This document shows, in pieces, positions 51,659 through 61,186 of a stretch of 64,000 bases of DNA. The stretch is from Vibrio metschnikovii CIP 69.14 (GTDB taxonomy: Bacteria; Pseudomonadota; Gammaproteobacteria; Enterobacterales; Vibrionaceae), in the NCBI RefSeq assembly GCF_000176155.1, contig NZ_ACZO01000007.1, forward strand, positions 1 to 64,000, read 5' to 3'. Position 1 is the first letter of the stretch. Each line of letters starts with the position of its first letter. The translations under genes were made by a program, and so were the position numbers. The notes below the pieces were generated by a model. The model searched no databases and was not told the origin of the DNA. It saw only the letters and a list, made by a program, of their open reading frames with translations.

Positions 51659-52834
51659 TTAATCAAAGTATACCCATGTAGATTTATTATCCGCTGACTC
51701 CACACATTTTTCACAGAATTTCACGCCACTGATTCCAGCCTCAATTCCAGGATACCAGATGGCTTGGGCCGCTTGCTTATCATCACAATCAATGGCATTC
51801 ATCACTAAAGCAAAGCGATGATAAAGATTTGACCATGATTCAAAATAGCCTTCGGCATGCCCACTCCCTATTCGATTAGCAGCCACTCCTGCCACATCTT
51901 TATATAAGTAGTCCATATCTCTGTCTAAAATCCGAATTGGTTCTCCCTGAACTTCATAACGTAATTGATTTGGATGCTCATCCCACCACTCTATCGAGGC
52001 TTTTTCTCCGACAATTCGAATTCTTTGTTGATGCATCGAACCTGAATTAACCGCTGAAGCCCAAAGTGTGCCGACCGCCCCACCATCAAACTCCATCATT
52101 ACATGCGCATTATCTTCTAAAGGTGCACGTGATTGAATGAAACTTTGACGCATGCAAGAGAGACGTTTCACTTTAAGTCCTGTGATCATTTCACATAAAT
52201 AAAATGCATGAGTACCAATATCTCCAATCACATACGTTGGCCCAGAGACTTCTGGACTCACTCGCCATTTCAAACTGGGATTATCTTTTTCATGTTCAAC
52301 ATTATGAAAACCGTGCGCAAACTTCATAGTAACCACCCGTATTTCACCAAGGTCTCCCCTTTCAACCATTTCACGCGCCTGATGAACCATCGGAAAACCG
52401 GTATAACCATACATCACACCGAGCACGCGATCTTTAGTCTTTGCAATAGACTTCAGTTCTTCCGCCTCTTTGCTAGTAAAGGTAATGGGCTTTTCACACA
52501 CGACATGCAATCCTGCTTGTAGTGCCGCTTTGCAAATTTCATAGTGTGTTGCATTCGGTGTCGCAATCGATACGGCTTGAATGCCATCTTCTCTCTTTGC
52601 TTCTTGTTCAAATAATACGGAATAAGAGGAGTAACAACGTTCAGGATCTAGACCGATGTTCTTTCCAAAATCTTGACAACGTTGAGCGTCTAAATCAAAA
52701 GCGCCTGCCACTAAAGTAAACAGACCATCTCGCATAGCTGCATTACGGTGGGAATACCCGATTTGACTGCCACGACCTCCTCCAACCATACCCCAACGAA
52801 TAGGATGTTTGAATCGCTGTTCTTCATTAAACAT
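51659..52834 (-). CDS. Gfo/Idh/MocA family oxidoreductase
   Basis: A 391-residue NAD(P)-dependent sugar or polyol dehydrogenase. The Rossmann fold begins WGMVGGGRGSQIGYSHRNAA, the EKP catalytic motif is HVVCEKPITFTSKEAEEL, and the C-terminal alpha/beta domain contains GPTYVIGDIGTHAFYLCEMI. It is related to inositol/glucose-type dehydrogenases but the substrate cannot be fixed; the iol cluster 6 kb downstream makes an inositol or gluconate relation attractive. It follows the GntP permease gene on the same strand after 152 bases. Confidence 0.85.
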   Translation of the reverse strand: MFNEEQRFKHPIRWGMVGGGRGSQIGYSHRNAAMRDGLFTLVAGAFDLDAQRCQDFGKNIGLDPERCYSSYSVLFEQEAKREDGIQAVSIATPNATHYEICKAALQAGLHVVCEKPITFTSKEAEELKSIAKTKDRVLGVMYGYTGFPMVHQAREMVERGDLGEIRVVTMKFAHGFHNVEHEKDNPSLKWRVSPEVSGPTYVIGDIGTHAFYLCEMITGLKVKRLSCMRQSFIQSRAPLEDNAHVMMEFDGGAVGTLWASAVNSGSMHQQRIRIVGEKASIEWWDEHPNQLRYEVQGEPIRILDRDMDYLYKDVAGVAANRIGSGHAEGYFESWSNLYHRFALVMNAIDCDDKQAAQAIWYPGIEAGISGVKFCEKCVESADNKSTWVYFD

Positions 52835-52986
52835 GTGTTGTTTCTCCTAGTTATTGGGGGTTATCCCAACAGATAGTTTGATATGCTCTGTGGTCGAATA
52901 ATTGAGTTAATGAAATGTACATTCCTAAATTTGTAATCGAGTAACCCTTCATTCGGTTCATTTTCCCTATTTGAACTCAACGTTCA

Positions 52987-54366
52987 TTACACCACGCCAA
53001 ACGTCGCAAATATCAGCACCACTCCCGTAGCAACAATGGGAATCGCTAATGTACAAACAAAAATATCTTTATAAGAATCTCGATGTGTCATGCCACAAAT
53101 GCTAAGTAATGTAATGACCGCGCCATTATGAGGTAATGAGTCCAACCCGCCGCAGGCAATCGAAGCAATCCGATGTAACGCGTCTAGGCTGATCCCTAAA
53201 TTTGACGCTTGTTGAATATAAATATCACCGAGTGCATCCAAAGCAATGCTTAGCCCACCAGAAGCAGAACCGGTAATTCCAGCAAGTAAACTGGTGGATA
53301 TGGCAAATGACAGTAGCGGGGAGCCTGGAATGGACAAAATCATCTCTTTAATCGAATCAAATGAAGATAATGATTTGATCACATTACCAAAACCCACCGC
53401 AGCTGCCGTATTCATAATGGGCATAATGGCACTCTCTCCACCGTCATTAATCGCCTCTCGTGCATGAGCAATCTGTTTTCGAAAAAGAATCAGAGCGACG
53501 ACAATCGCGGTCGTTAACGCGATGATCAGGCTCCACATCCCTTTCACTTTTTGGAGCATTGAACCGTAATCAGACAGGTAATGGGCTTCAATATTGGGGT
53601 AATAAAACGTGACCAACAAAAAATTAAGCATCAGTACAATAACGATTGGGATAAATGCCCGTCGTGGAGAAGGTAAAGTGTCTGGTTCCTCACTATCGTC
53701 AACGTCGATACCAAGGTGATGTCCATAGCCTTCACCATTCGCACGGGCAACCGCTTCTCTTCTTTTCAGCCACAACATGCCTAATCCAAACATCGTGCTC
53801 GCGCCAATTAAACCGAGCATGGGAGCGGCATAGGCCGTCGTACCAAAAAATGGCATAGCAATCGTATTTTGAATCTGTGGTGAGCCTGGTAATGCTGTCA
53901 TCGTAAAGGTAAACGATCCTAAAGCGATGGTTCCTGGAATTAACCGCTTGGGAACATTACTATCCCGAAAAATTTGCGCCGCAATAGGATAGACCGCAAA
54001 CACCACCACAAACATGGAGACGCCCCCATACGTCAACACCGACACGGCAAGCACCACCGCTAAAATGGCATTATTTGCTCCAACCCTTGATGTGATCACC
54101 TGCGCAATCGTTTTTGCTGCACCAGAAACATCCATAATTTTGCCAAAGACGGCTCCCAATAAAAAAGCTGGAAAATAGAGCTTTACGTACTGGGCAGCAC
54201 TCAACATAAAAACTTCAGTATAACTGGCCATCAAAGGGGTTCCCGACGAAAAAATTGCAGCGAATAAGGCAAGAATCGGGGCTAGCCATATCACAGACAT
54301 ACCTCGATAGGCTAAGTACATTAGCATCACTAACGACAGAATAATTCCAACCATTCCAAGCTCCAC
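52987..54366 (-). CDS. GntP family permease
   Basis: A 459-residue transporter with about 12 transmembrane helices. GntP-family features are AAQYVKLYFPAFLLGAVFGK, LTYGGVSMFVVVFAVYPIAA, TMTALPGSPQIQNTIAMPFF and ACGGLDSLPHNGAVITLL. GntP carriers import gluconate and related sugar acids or hydroxyacids with protons. It lies upstream of a Gfo/Idh/MocA dehydrogenase, the likely first enzyme for the imported substrate. A divergent iron alcohol dehydrogenase starts 314 bases away. Confidence 0.87.
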   Translation of the reverse strand: MELGMVGIILSLVMLMYLAYRGMSVIWLAPILALFAAIFSSGTPLMASYTEVFMLSAAQYVKLYFPAFLLGAVFGKIMDVSGAAKTIAQVITSRVGANNAILAVVLAVSVLTYGGVSMFVVVFAVYPIAAQIFRDSNVPKRLIPGTIALGSFTFTMTALPGSPQIQNTIAMPFFGTTAYAAPMLGLIGASTMFGLGMLWLKRREAVARANGEGYGHHLGIDVDDSEEPDTLPSPRRAFIPIVIVLMLNFLLVTFYYPNIEAHYLSDYGSMLQKVKGMWSLIIALTTAIVVALILFRKQIAHAREAINDGGESAIMPIMNTAAAVGFGNVIKSLSSFDSIKEMILSIPGSPLLSFAISTSLLAGITGSASGGLSIALDALGDIYIQQASNLGISLDALHRIASIACGGLDSLPHNGAVITLLSICGMTHRDSYKDIFVCTLAIPIVATGVVLIFATFGVV

Positions 54367-54648
54367 GAGAGACTTCTCCTTGCTATCCAGATTTGGTGAC
54401 TGGCAAAATTTAACTTTTTAAAACCAACCCAAATTGAATCATTCATTTCATAATTTTGGAAGGTTGATTTATGTAACAATGCTCACATTTTACTAAAAAT
54501 CTCGACATAAAAGATAAAAAACAATTACTTATTAGTAAGATAAGGATTTTCCATTTCCAGTTTTATGGTCAGCGACTGTTTAGAATATATTTTTCAATTA
54601 ATTTATTTAAGAAATAAAATTTTCAATGATAGTATGATTTGGTTACTA

Positions 54649-54666
54649 TTTTTCAACTTTGAAAAA
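54649..54666. promoter_or_regulatory. Palindrome in front of the iron alcohol dehydrogenase gene
   Basis: TTTTTCAA-ct-TTGAAAAA, perfect 8-bp arms, ending 14 bases before the ATG and just before the GAGGAA ribosome binding site. It is well placed to be an operator. The rest of the 314-base divergent spacer (54367-54680) is AT-rich with no gene seen. Confidence 0.5.
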
Positions 54667-54680
54667 CTGAGGAATCAATC

Positions 54681-55853
54681 ATGAGCACAAGTATCGTATT
54701 ACCCAGAATCATGCATATAGGGAAAGGGGCGTCCATGAAGGTGGCGGAGGTGATGAAAACTCTCCATGTTCATTCCCCTCTCATCGTGACAGATAAAATG
54801 ATGGTTAAGCTAGGTTATGCCGAGCGAGTACAACAAAGGTTACGCTGTGACGGTATCGAAAGTACGGTTTACTCAGATACTGTGCCAGAGCCAACGGTTA
54901 GCTCTATTCAAGCCGGTGTGGATTTAGTGCAAAAAAGTCATTTTGATTCAATCATTGCAATTGGCGGTGGTAGTCCAATTGATAGCGCAAAAGCAATCTC
55001 AATTGTGGGTAAATTGGGTGGACAAGTCAGTGACTACCGATTTCCAAACGATGTGGCTGAAAATGGGCTACCGATTATTGCGATTCCAACCACCGCAGGA
55101 ACGGGTTCAGAAGTGACACGAGTGACGGTGATTACTGATGACACCAATGATGAAAAGATGCTCTGTATGGGGCTTGGGTTTATGCCAATGGCCGCATTAA
55201 TCGACTTTGAATTGACGTTGTCGTTACCCCCCAGAGTGACCGCAGATTGTGGACTAGATGCCCTAACTCATGCTATCGAGGCGTATGTTAGTAAAAAGGC
55301 TAACCCTTTTACGGATGCTCAAGCTCTCTCAGCAATAGAAATGATCGGAACCCATATCCGTCAAGCTTATCATGAGCCACAGAACGTACTTGCACGCTCA
55401 GCAATGATGTTAGGCGCAACACTGGCCGGTATTGCGTTTTCTAATGCCTCTGTCGCTTTAGTTCACGGCATGAGCCGACCTATTGGGGCTTTTTTTCATG
55501 TCCCGCACGGGTTATCCAACGCCATGTTATTGCCTGTTATTACGGAATATTCTATTCCTGCAGCAAAAGAACGTTATGCAGACTGTGCACGAGCAATGGG
55601 AGTGGCACTGCTTTCTGATCATCATTCCGTCGCCTGCCAAAAATTGGTTGCGGAGCTACGGCTGTTGAATCAACACCTTAACGTTCCCTCCCCCTCCTCT
55701 TATGGCATTGAAAAAGAAAAGTTTTTCGACTTGCTCCCCACAATGGCTCAGCAAGCATTCAATTCCGGTTCACCGCTAAATAATCCCAAAGTTCCAACGA
55801 TTGAGGAAATGATAGAACTCTACCGAAAAGTATGGGCGGATGGAGAAAGATAA
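54681..55853 (+). CDS. Iron-containing alcohol dehydrogenase
   Basis: A 390-residue group III metal alcohol dehydrogenase. The NAD-binding GGGSPIDSAKAISIVGKLGG, the PTTAGTGSEVTRVTVITD segment, and the metal-binding DCGLDALTHAIEAYVSKKAN and VHGMSRPIGAFFHVPHGLSN (His ligands) are all present. The substrate is probably a primary alcohol, a hydroxyacid or a polyol aldehyde; it cannot be told from sequence. Followed, after a hairpin, by a chemoreceptor pair on the same strand. Confidence 0.9.
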   Translation: MSTSIVLPRIMHIGKGASMKVAEVMKTLHVHSPLIVTDKMMVKLGYAERVQQRLRCDGIESTVYSDTVPEPTVSSIQAGVDLVQKSHFDSIIAIGGGSPIDSAKAISIVGKLGGQVSDYRFPNDVAENGLPIIAIPTTAGTGSEVTRVTVITDDTNDEKMLCMGLGFMPMAALIDFELTLSLPPRVTADCGLDALTHAIEAYVSKKANPFTDAQALSAIEMIGTHIRQAYHEPQNVLARSAMMLGATLAGIAFSNASVALVHGMSRPIGAFFHVPHGLSNAMLLPVITEYSIPAAKERYADCARAMGVALLSDHHSVACQKLVAELRLLNQHLNVPSPSSYGIEKEKFFDLLPTMAQQAFNSGSPLNNPKVPTIEEMIELYRKVWADGER

Positions 55854-55875
55854 GTCTATTCGCTGTATTTCAATC

Positions 55876-55906
55876 ACTTGAAGTTGTCGCTATAGCAACT
55901 TCAAGT
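55876..55906 (+). repeat. 11-bp inverted repeat between the dehydrogenase and the binding-protein gene
   Basis: ACTTGAAGTTG-tcgctatag-CAACTTCAAGT, perfect 11-bp arms. ACTTGAAGTTG is also the inner arm of the repeat at 9652-9716. It has no T-run, so an mRNA-stability or processing hairpin is more likely than a terminator. Confidence 0.6.
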
Positions 55907-55945
55907 AACAAAAGCTCGTGGAATGGTCGACTAAATGGAGAGATC

Positions 55946-56794
55946 ATGAAAATAAAAAATATATTTATCCTCGTTGCAGTGTTCTTCAATGTTCACTGCA
56001 CTGCGGCACAAACGATAACGGTAAATAAAGTCGAAGGAGAAAAAGAACAACTGGCATTTAATATATTGCAATTAGTGTTAGCTAAAAGCTCTCCTGACGT
56101 AATCATTAATCAAATTGATCAAAATTATAATGAAACACGGCTCACTGAGGAAATTCAAGCCAATAATATTGATGTGATGTGGGCCGGCGCTTCATCGGAA
56201 AGGGATGAAAAGTTACTTGCTATTCGAATACCGATATTTAAAGGGCTTATGGGGCATCGACTTTTTATTATTAGATCGGGAGATCAAGCTAAATTCTCAC
56301 AAATAAAAAATCTATCACAACTCAGAGCATTAAAAGCCGGTCAAGCTACTTTTTGGGGAGATACACAAGTCATTAAACAAGCGAATTTGCCCATCGTCAC
56401 CACGATCAAATACAACAATCTTTTTCCAATGCTAGAAGGAGGACGGTACGACTATTTTCCCCGCGGTGTTCTTGAGCCTTGGGAAGAGGTCGCCCAACAT
56501 ACTCAACTCAATTTGGCTGTTGAAAAAGATTTGATGCTTATTTATCCCTTTGCTTTATATTTTTATGTCAGTAGAGACAATCAACCCTTATATAATCAAA
56601 TATATCAAGGATTTATATCAGCTATCGATGATGGGAGTTTTGATTCGTTATTTTTCAATCATCCTCTTATCAAAGACACTCTTGCTAAAGCCAATCTAGG
56701 GCAACGAACCATCTTACGGATCGATAACCCTTATATGCATCCAGACACCCCATATGAGAACAAAAAGTTCTGGCTAGATATCAACCAGTTATAG
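55946..56794 (+). CDS. Periplasmic substrate-binding-like protein, chemoreceptor-associated
   Basis: A 282-residue exported protein. Residues 1-21 are a signal peptide ([16 protein letters not shown]). The mature part looks like an SBP_bac_3-type two-lobed binding protein: [60 protein letters not shown] and [15 protein letters not shown]. No ABC permease is near; instead a methyl-accepting chemotaxis gene starts ten bases downstream. GGAGAGATC precedes the ATG at 55946. It probably presents a ligand to that receptor. Confidence 0.75.
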   Translation: MKIKNIFILVAVFFNVHCTAAQTITVNKVEGEKEQLAFNILQLVLAKSSPDVIINQIDQNYNETRLTEEIQANNIDVMWAGASSERDEKLLAIRIPIFKGLMGHRLFIIRSGDQAKFSQIKNLSQLRALKAGQATFWGDTQVIKQANLPIVTTIKYNNLFPMLEGGRYDYFPRGVLEPWEEVAQHTQLNLAVEKDLMLIYPFALYFYVSRDNQPLYNQIYQGFISAIDDGSFDSLFFNHPLIKDTLAKANLGQRTILRIDNPYMHPDTPYENKKFWLDINQL

Positions 56795-56804
56795 GGAATC
56801 CATT

Positions 56805-58298
56805 ATGAACTCTATTAAATATAAATCCATGCTGCTTTTGATCATTATTTCATTAGTGGTTATGGCTGCCGTTTTCTCTGGTAGCTATTTTTTTGCAAGA
56901 GAATACTTAACCAATCAGTTGGAACAAGATATTAATGACACGAATAAAACATTATCGGTCGTTTTAAAAGAACCTATCTTTTCATATGATAACCATTTAA
57001 TTGATAATATTACAAAATCTTTTGTTAATTATCCCTACCTCTATCAAATCAAGGCATTTGATCATCGTAATAATATCATTGGAGAAGCGAAATCTGATCG
57101 GCCGATACCATCCTCTTCTGATTTAAAATCCTTTACCTTAAACATATTATGGGAAAATGGGCAAAAAATAGGATCGTTAGTGATTGATTATCGTCTTGAT
57201 GCCAATAATGCGATTTTAAATACCATAAAGAAAATGTTCATGCTCATTGCGGTTTTGTTATTATTCTCCCTACAACTCATTAATTGGGGCGTATTATCAA
57301 AATTAGTGATAACACCACTTAACCAAGTCACAGCAGCACTGTCAAAAATCGCCCAAGGTGAAGGTGATTTAACCCGCAGGCTAACGATTCGTCATCACGA
57401 TGAGGTTGGCCAATTAGCGAGTGAATTCAATACGTTTATTTCAAACCTTCATGCTTTGGTAACTCGTATCATCTCTTCCACGAACGAACTTGCTTTATGT
57501 GCTGAAAAAATCCGTGCTAACAGTGAACAAAATAGCCATGAGACTCAGCAACAATTAAGAGAGATCGAACAAGTTGCCACGGCGCTGAATGAAATGGCTT
57601 CAGCCTCACACGAAGTTTCCCATAATGCGAATAATACAGCGGATAAAACAAGAAGTTGTAATGTTCTTGCTGAGCAAGGAAATGAGGTCGTGAAACAGAC
57701 CGTACTGGCTATTCATAAACTTGGCGATGAGATTAATTCTACCTCTGAGACCGTCTCTGAACTGAAAGAAAAAAGTGATTACATCAGCACCGTATTAGAA
57801 GTGATTAAAGGAGTAGCAGATCAAACCAATTTACTGGCGCTCAATGCCGCTATTGAAGCCGCCCGAGCTGGAGAACAAGGCCGTGGATTTGCGGTCGTTG
57901 CGGATGAAGTTCGAGCTCTTGCGTTGCGAACCCACCACTCTACAGAGGAAATCGAACATATCATTCACGATCTTCAAACCAGTTCAGAAAATGCCAATAC
58001 TCAAATGAATGCGACAAGTCTTACCTTAAGCCAAACGGTCTCTGAGTCCGAACAAACCACACTCGCACTCAACAACATTATTAAACACATAAACGATATT
58101 AATGATATGAACACCCAAATAGCGACGGCGACCGAAGAACAAAATACCGTCGCCAATGATATCAGTGAAAAAATCAACATCATTAATGATAGCACCACTT
58201 CAGTCACGAATAATATTGCAGGTGTACGCGTGTTAAGTGAACAGTTAGATGAAATTTGCCAACACATACGTGAGGATTTAAATAAATTTAAAGTGTAA
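56805..58298 (+). CDS. Methyl-accepting chemotaxis protein
   Basis: A 497-residue chemoreceptor. Transmembrane helices at about 9-29 and 147-167 flank a small periplasmic domain of about 115 residues; a HAMP domain follows (about 168-222) and then the signalling domain, with the hairpin tip [20 protein letters not shown] then [20 protein letters not shown]. The periplasmic domain is too small to be a dCACHE, fitting recognition of a loaded binding protein. It is coupled to the preceding binding-protein gene. No C-terminal CheR pentapeptide is present. Confidence 0.92.
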   Translation: MNSIKYKSMLLLIIISLVVMAAVFSGSYFFAREYLTNQLEQDINDTNKTLSVVLKEPIFSYDNHLIDNITKSFVNYPYLYQIKAFDHRNNIIGEAKSDRPIPSSSDLKSFTLNILWENGQKIGSLVIDYRLDANNAILNTIKKMFMLIAVLLLFSLQLINWGVLSKLVITPLNQVTAALSKIAQGEGDLTRRLTIRHHDEVGQLASEFNTFISNLHALVTRIISSTNELALCAEKIRANSEQNSHETQQQLREIEQVATALNEMASASHEVSHNANNTADKTRSCNVLAEQGNEVVKQTVLAIHKLGDEINSTSETVSELKEKSDYISTVLEVIKGVADQTNLLALNAAIEAARAGEQGRGFAVVADEVRALALRTHHSTEEIEHIIHDLQTSSENANTQMNATSLTLSQTVSESEQTTLALNNIIKHINDINDMNTQIATATEEQNTVANDISEKINIINDSTTSVTNNIAGVRVLSEQLDEICQHIREDLNKFKV

Positions 58299-58356
58299 CG
58301 GTTCAACAAGACAAATAGTCAAAAAACCGTTTACCCTTTCTATAGATCCATAGAGT

Positions 58357-58393
58357 AAAAAAGCGCCTCCGGCATAGCAGGAGGCGCTTTTTT
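58357..58393. terminator. Bidirectional terminator between the chemoreceptor and iolA
   Basis: AAAAAAGCGCCTCC and GGAGGCGCTTTTTT, a 14-bp perfect stem with a 9-base loop and A/T runs, between convergent genes. Confidence 0.92.
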
Positions 58394-58410
58394 GTATAGA
58401 GAAAAATCGA

Positions 58411-59922
58411 TCAATCCATTGTGGGCATCGAGAAAGAGCTGGCATGTTGCTCTAACCGAACACTTGTAGGCCAACGGCTGGTGACGGTTTTCATGCGGGT
58501 ATAAAAACGCACCCCATCTTGACCATGGACATTGAGCGGCCCAAATATTGAGCGCTTCCAACCACCAAAACTGTGGAACGCCATAGGGACTGGAATCGGG
58601 ACATTGATACCAACCATGCCAGTATGGACCTCTTCACTAAATTGACGAGCCGTTTCACCATCGCGGGTAAAGATGGCTGAACCATTGCCGTATTCATGGC
58701 GATTAATCAATGCTAACGCGGTTTGATAATTCTCAACCCGTACCACACACAACACTGGGCCAAAAATTTCTTCTTGATACACGGTCATCTCGGGTGAAAC
58801 ATGATCAATTAACGTTGGACCAACAAAATAGCCGGCTTCATACCCCTCAACGGAACAATCTCGGCCATCGGTAATTAAGGTCGCTCCCTGATCCTGTCCC
58901 GATTGAATATAGTCACATATTTTTTGTTTATGCTGCGCTGAGATAACTGGCCCCATATCATTTTCAGTGCCATCGACCATCCCTGGGCCCACTCGCATGG
59001 TGGCGATTTTCTGTTGTAGCCGCTCAATGAGTTGATCAGCCGTTTCATCACCAACAACCACGGCGACAGAAAGCGCCATACAACGCTCTCCAGCAGCCCC
59101 AAAAGCTGCGCCTATAATCGCATTGGTTGCCATATCAATATCGGCATCTGGCATCAAAATGCAGTGATTTTTAGCGCCCCCTAATGCTTGGCAACGCTTA
59201 CCATGAGCAGAAGCGGTACTGTAGATATATTCCGCAATCGGGGTAGAACCAACAAAGCTGACCGCTTGAATTCTCGGATCAGTAAGCAGTACATCGACCG
59301 CTTCTTTGTCCCCATTCACAACATTAAACACCCCATCAGGTAAGCCCGCTTCGGTGAGCAGCTCCGCCAGAATTAACGCTGTACTCGGATCTTTCTCTGA
59401 CGGCTTTAAAATAAAGGTATTACCCGTTGCCAAAGCAATGGGAAACATCCACATTGGCACCATCGCTGGGAAGTTAAACGGGGTGATGCCAGCGCAAACA
59501 CCGAGTGGCTGCATTAAAGAATGGCTATCAACATGCGTCCCCACGTTGGCAGAGTGTTCTCCTTTTTGCAGATGAGGAATACCACAGGCGAACTCAACCA
59601 CTTCAAGCCCTCGAGTCACTTCCCCCACCGCATCAGAATAAACTTTACCATGCTCATTGGAGATGACTCGAGCCAATCTATCCATATTCTGCTCCAGTAA
59701 CGCTTTAAACTGAAACATAACTCGCGCACGTTTTAATGGGCTGGTTTTCGCCCATGAGGCAAACGCTTTTTCCGCCGCTTTGATCGCCTCTTCCACTTCT
59801 TCCTTTTGGCTTAATTGGACCTGTCGGGTTTGCTCACCTGTTGCAGGGTTATAGATTGCAGAAAATCGTTCACTCTGGCTTGCTTTGTGTTGACCATTAA
59901 TAAAATTCAGCACCGTTTTCAT
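58411..59922 (-). CDS. iolA: Methylmalonate-semialdehyde dehydrogenase (CoA-acylating)
   Basis: A 503-residue aldehyde dehydrogenase of the MMSDH class, the last step of myo-inositol breakdown: malonate semialdehyde to acetyl-CoA and CO2. PFNFPAMVPMWMFPIALATG, FVGSTPIAEYIYSTASAHGK and the catalytic Cys in FGAAGERCMALSVAVVVG are characteristic. ATG at 59922 follows AAGGAG; the longer ORF start is rejected. It has its own promoter at 60018-60046 and its own terminator, so it is a separate transcript from iolEC. Confidence 0.92.
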   Translation of the reverse strand: MKTVLNFINGQHKASQSERFSAIYNPATGEQTRQVQLSQKEEVEEAIKAAEKAFASWAKTSPLKRARVMFQFKALLEQNMDRLARVISNEHGKVYSDAVGEVTRGLEVVEFACGIPHLQKGEHSANVGTHVDSHSLMQPLGVCAGITPFNFPAMVPMWMFPIALATGNTFILKPSEKDPSTALILAELLTEAGLPDGVFNVVNGDKEAVDVLLTDPRIQAVSFVGSTPIAEYIYSTASAHGKRCQALGGAKNHCILMPDADIDMATNAIIGAAFGAAGERCMALSVAVVVGDETADQLIERLQQKIATMRVGPGMVDGTENDMGPVISAQHKQKICDYIQSGQDQGATLITDGRDCSVEGYEAGYFVGPTLIDHVSPEMTVYQEEIFGPVLCVVRVENYQTALALINRHEYGNGSAIFTRDGETARQFSEEVHTGMVGINVPIPVPMAFHSFGGWKRSIFGPLNVHGQDGVRFYTRMKTVTSRWPTSVRLEQHASSFSMPTMD

Positions 59923-60017
59923 CGTATTCTCCTTCGGCTGTCTTGACTGGAACATCATTATTATTTTGCTGTCACTACGTATTCCGTACTGCTTGAACCG
60001 TTCTAACAATGCTACCC

Positions 60018-60046
60018 TTTATACAGAATAAACATTCCACTTTCAA
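60018..60046 (-). promoter_or_regulatory. iolA promoter with palindrome in the spacer
   Basis: On the minus strand: -35 TTGAAA (60046-60041), 17-base spacer, -10 TATAAA (60023-60018). The spacer contains GAAT-GTTT-ATTC, a palindrome likely to be a repressor site. The 36-base block around it matches the one before iolC at 29 of 36 positions. Confidence 0.7.
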
Positions 60047-60122
60047 TGAAAAAGGGTTGCTTCATTTCATTCTGTGCGAGATGTTTTCTAAATTTTGGCC
60101 GAAATCACCCAATTTACCGAAT

Positions 60123-60148
60123 TTAAATGAAATCTTAATTTCATTTAA
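60123..60148. promoter_or_regulatory. Perfect palindrome upstream of iolA
   Basis: TTAAATGAAAT-ctta-ATTTCATTTAA has 11-bp arms and TGAAAT/ATTTCA core, typical of RpiR/IolR-like or similar sites. It lies 80 bases beyond the iolA promoter. Confidence 0.5.
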
Positions 60149-60210
60149 CACACATAAAACCAAGGAATACTGCTGACCATTCTGGCTTTTGTTGGCTAGA
60201 ATGGTGGGAT

Positions 60211-60236
60211 AAAAAAAGCGCCTAAAAAGGCGCTAT
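60211..60236 (-). terminator. Terminator of the iolC-iolE transcript
   Basis: On the minus strand AGCGCCT-tttt-AGGCGCT is followed by TTTTTT. A second stem CCATTCT/AGAATGG at 60177-60204 follows. Confidence 0.88.
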
Positions 60237-60275
60237 CAGGAATAAGAGGTTAGCGATTTACTCAAAGAATTGGCG

Positions 60276-61166
60276 CTATAAAAGCCCAGCTTCTTTGGCA
60301 AATTTAGATAAGTTGTTATAGCCCAATGTGGCATAAGTCAACGGGTGAGCAATCGCAGGATCTTGCTCAGCTTCAACCACAAGCCAGCCCGTATAATTGA
60401 CCTCTTTCAACACATGAAATACCGAGGGGTAATCAATACAACCATCACCCGGTACGGTGTAAACGCCTTCTAGAACAGAATCCAAGAAGCTTAATTTGCG
60501 ATTTTTCACATCGGCAAGTACGTCTTTTCGAATGTCTTTGCAATGCACATGGTTAATTCGCTCAGCCCAGCACTGCGCGACTTTTACCGGATCTTCACCA
60601 GCAAACGTCAAATGCCCAGTGTCTAATAGTAAGCCAACTTCAGGGCCTGTGTGCTTCATCAAATTATCAATATCTTGCGCGGTTTCAATCACCGTTCCCA
60701 TATGATGGTGGTAAGCGATCTGGACACCTTGACTTTGTGTGTATTGAGCAAACTCTGTTAGCTTACGGCCATACTCTTCCCAACGATCAGCGGGAAACAG
60801 TGGGCGTAAGTGAACGGGTGTCTCTTTTGCTCCATGAATACAGTTCGTCACTTCACAGGCGACCATCACTGTTGCGCCAAGTTCACGCAATAAGGTCAGG
60901 TGTTCTTGTACCGCTTCAATTTCCTCTTCCACACTACGAGTCAAGAGTTCCATGGAATACCAACCAGAGACCAGTTTCAGATCATGGCTAGCGAGAATTG
61001 GACCTAACACACTCGCCTGACGTGGAAATTTATTCCCCAGCTCAAAGCCTGCAAACCCCGCTTGTTTTCCTTCGCTTAAACAGGTTTCTAGCGATGTTTC
61101 GGCTCCCAGTGTTGGCATATCGTCATTGGTCCACGTGAGTGGGTTAATACCTAGTTGAACACTCAT
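60276..61166 (-). CDS. iolE: Myo-inosose-2 dehydratase
   Basis: A 296-residue xylose-isomerase-fold enzyme removing water from 2-keto-myo-inositol. LGINPLTWTNDDMPTLGAET, CLSEGKQAGFAGFELGNKFP, AYHHHMGTVIETAQDIDNLM and LLLDTGHLTFAGEDPVKVAQ, with the metal ligands in HVHCKDIRKDVL, mark IolE. It follows iolC after 20 bases and has AGGAGAC before the ATG at 61166. The TTG one codon earlier is not needed. Confidence 0.94.
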   Translation of the reverse strand: MSVQLGINPLTWTNDDMPTLGAETSLETCLSEGKQAGFAGFELGNKFPRQASVLGPILASHDLKLVSGWYSMELLTRSVEEEIEAVQEHLTLLRELGATVMVACEVTNCIHGAKETPVHLRPLFPADRWEEYGRKLTEFAQYTQSQGVQIAYHHHMGTVIETAQDIDNLMKHTGPEVGLLLDTGHLTFAGEDPVKVAQCWAERINHVHCKDIRKDVLADVKNRKLSFLDSVLEGVYTVPGDGCIDYPSVFHVLKEVNYTGWLVVEAEQDPAIAHPLTYATLGYNNLSKFAKEAGLL

Positions 61167-61186
61167 CAAAAGTCTCCTTTATTGCA

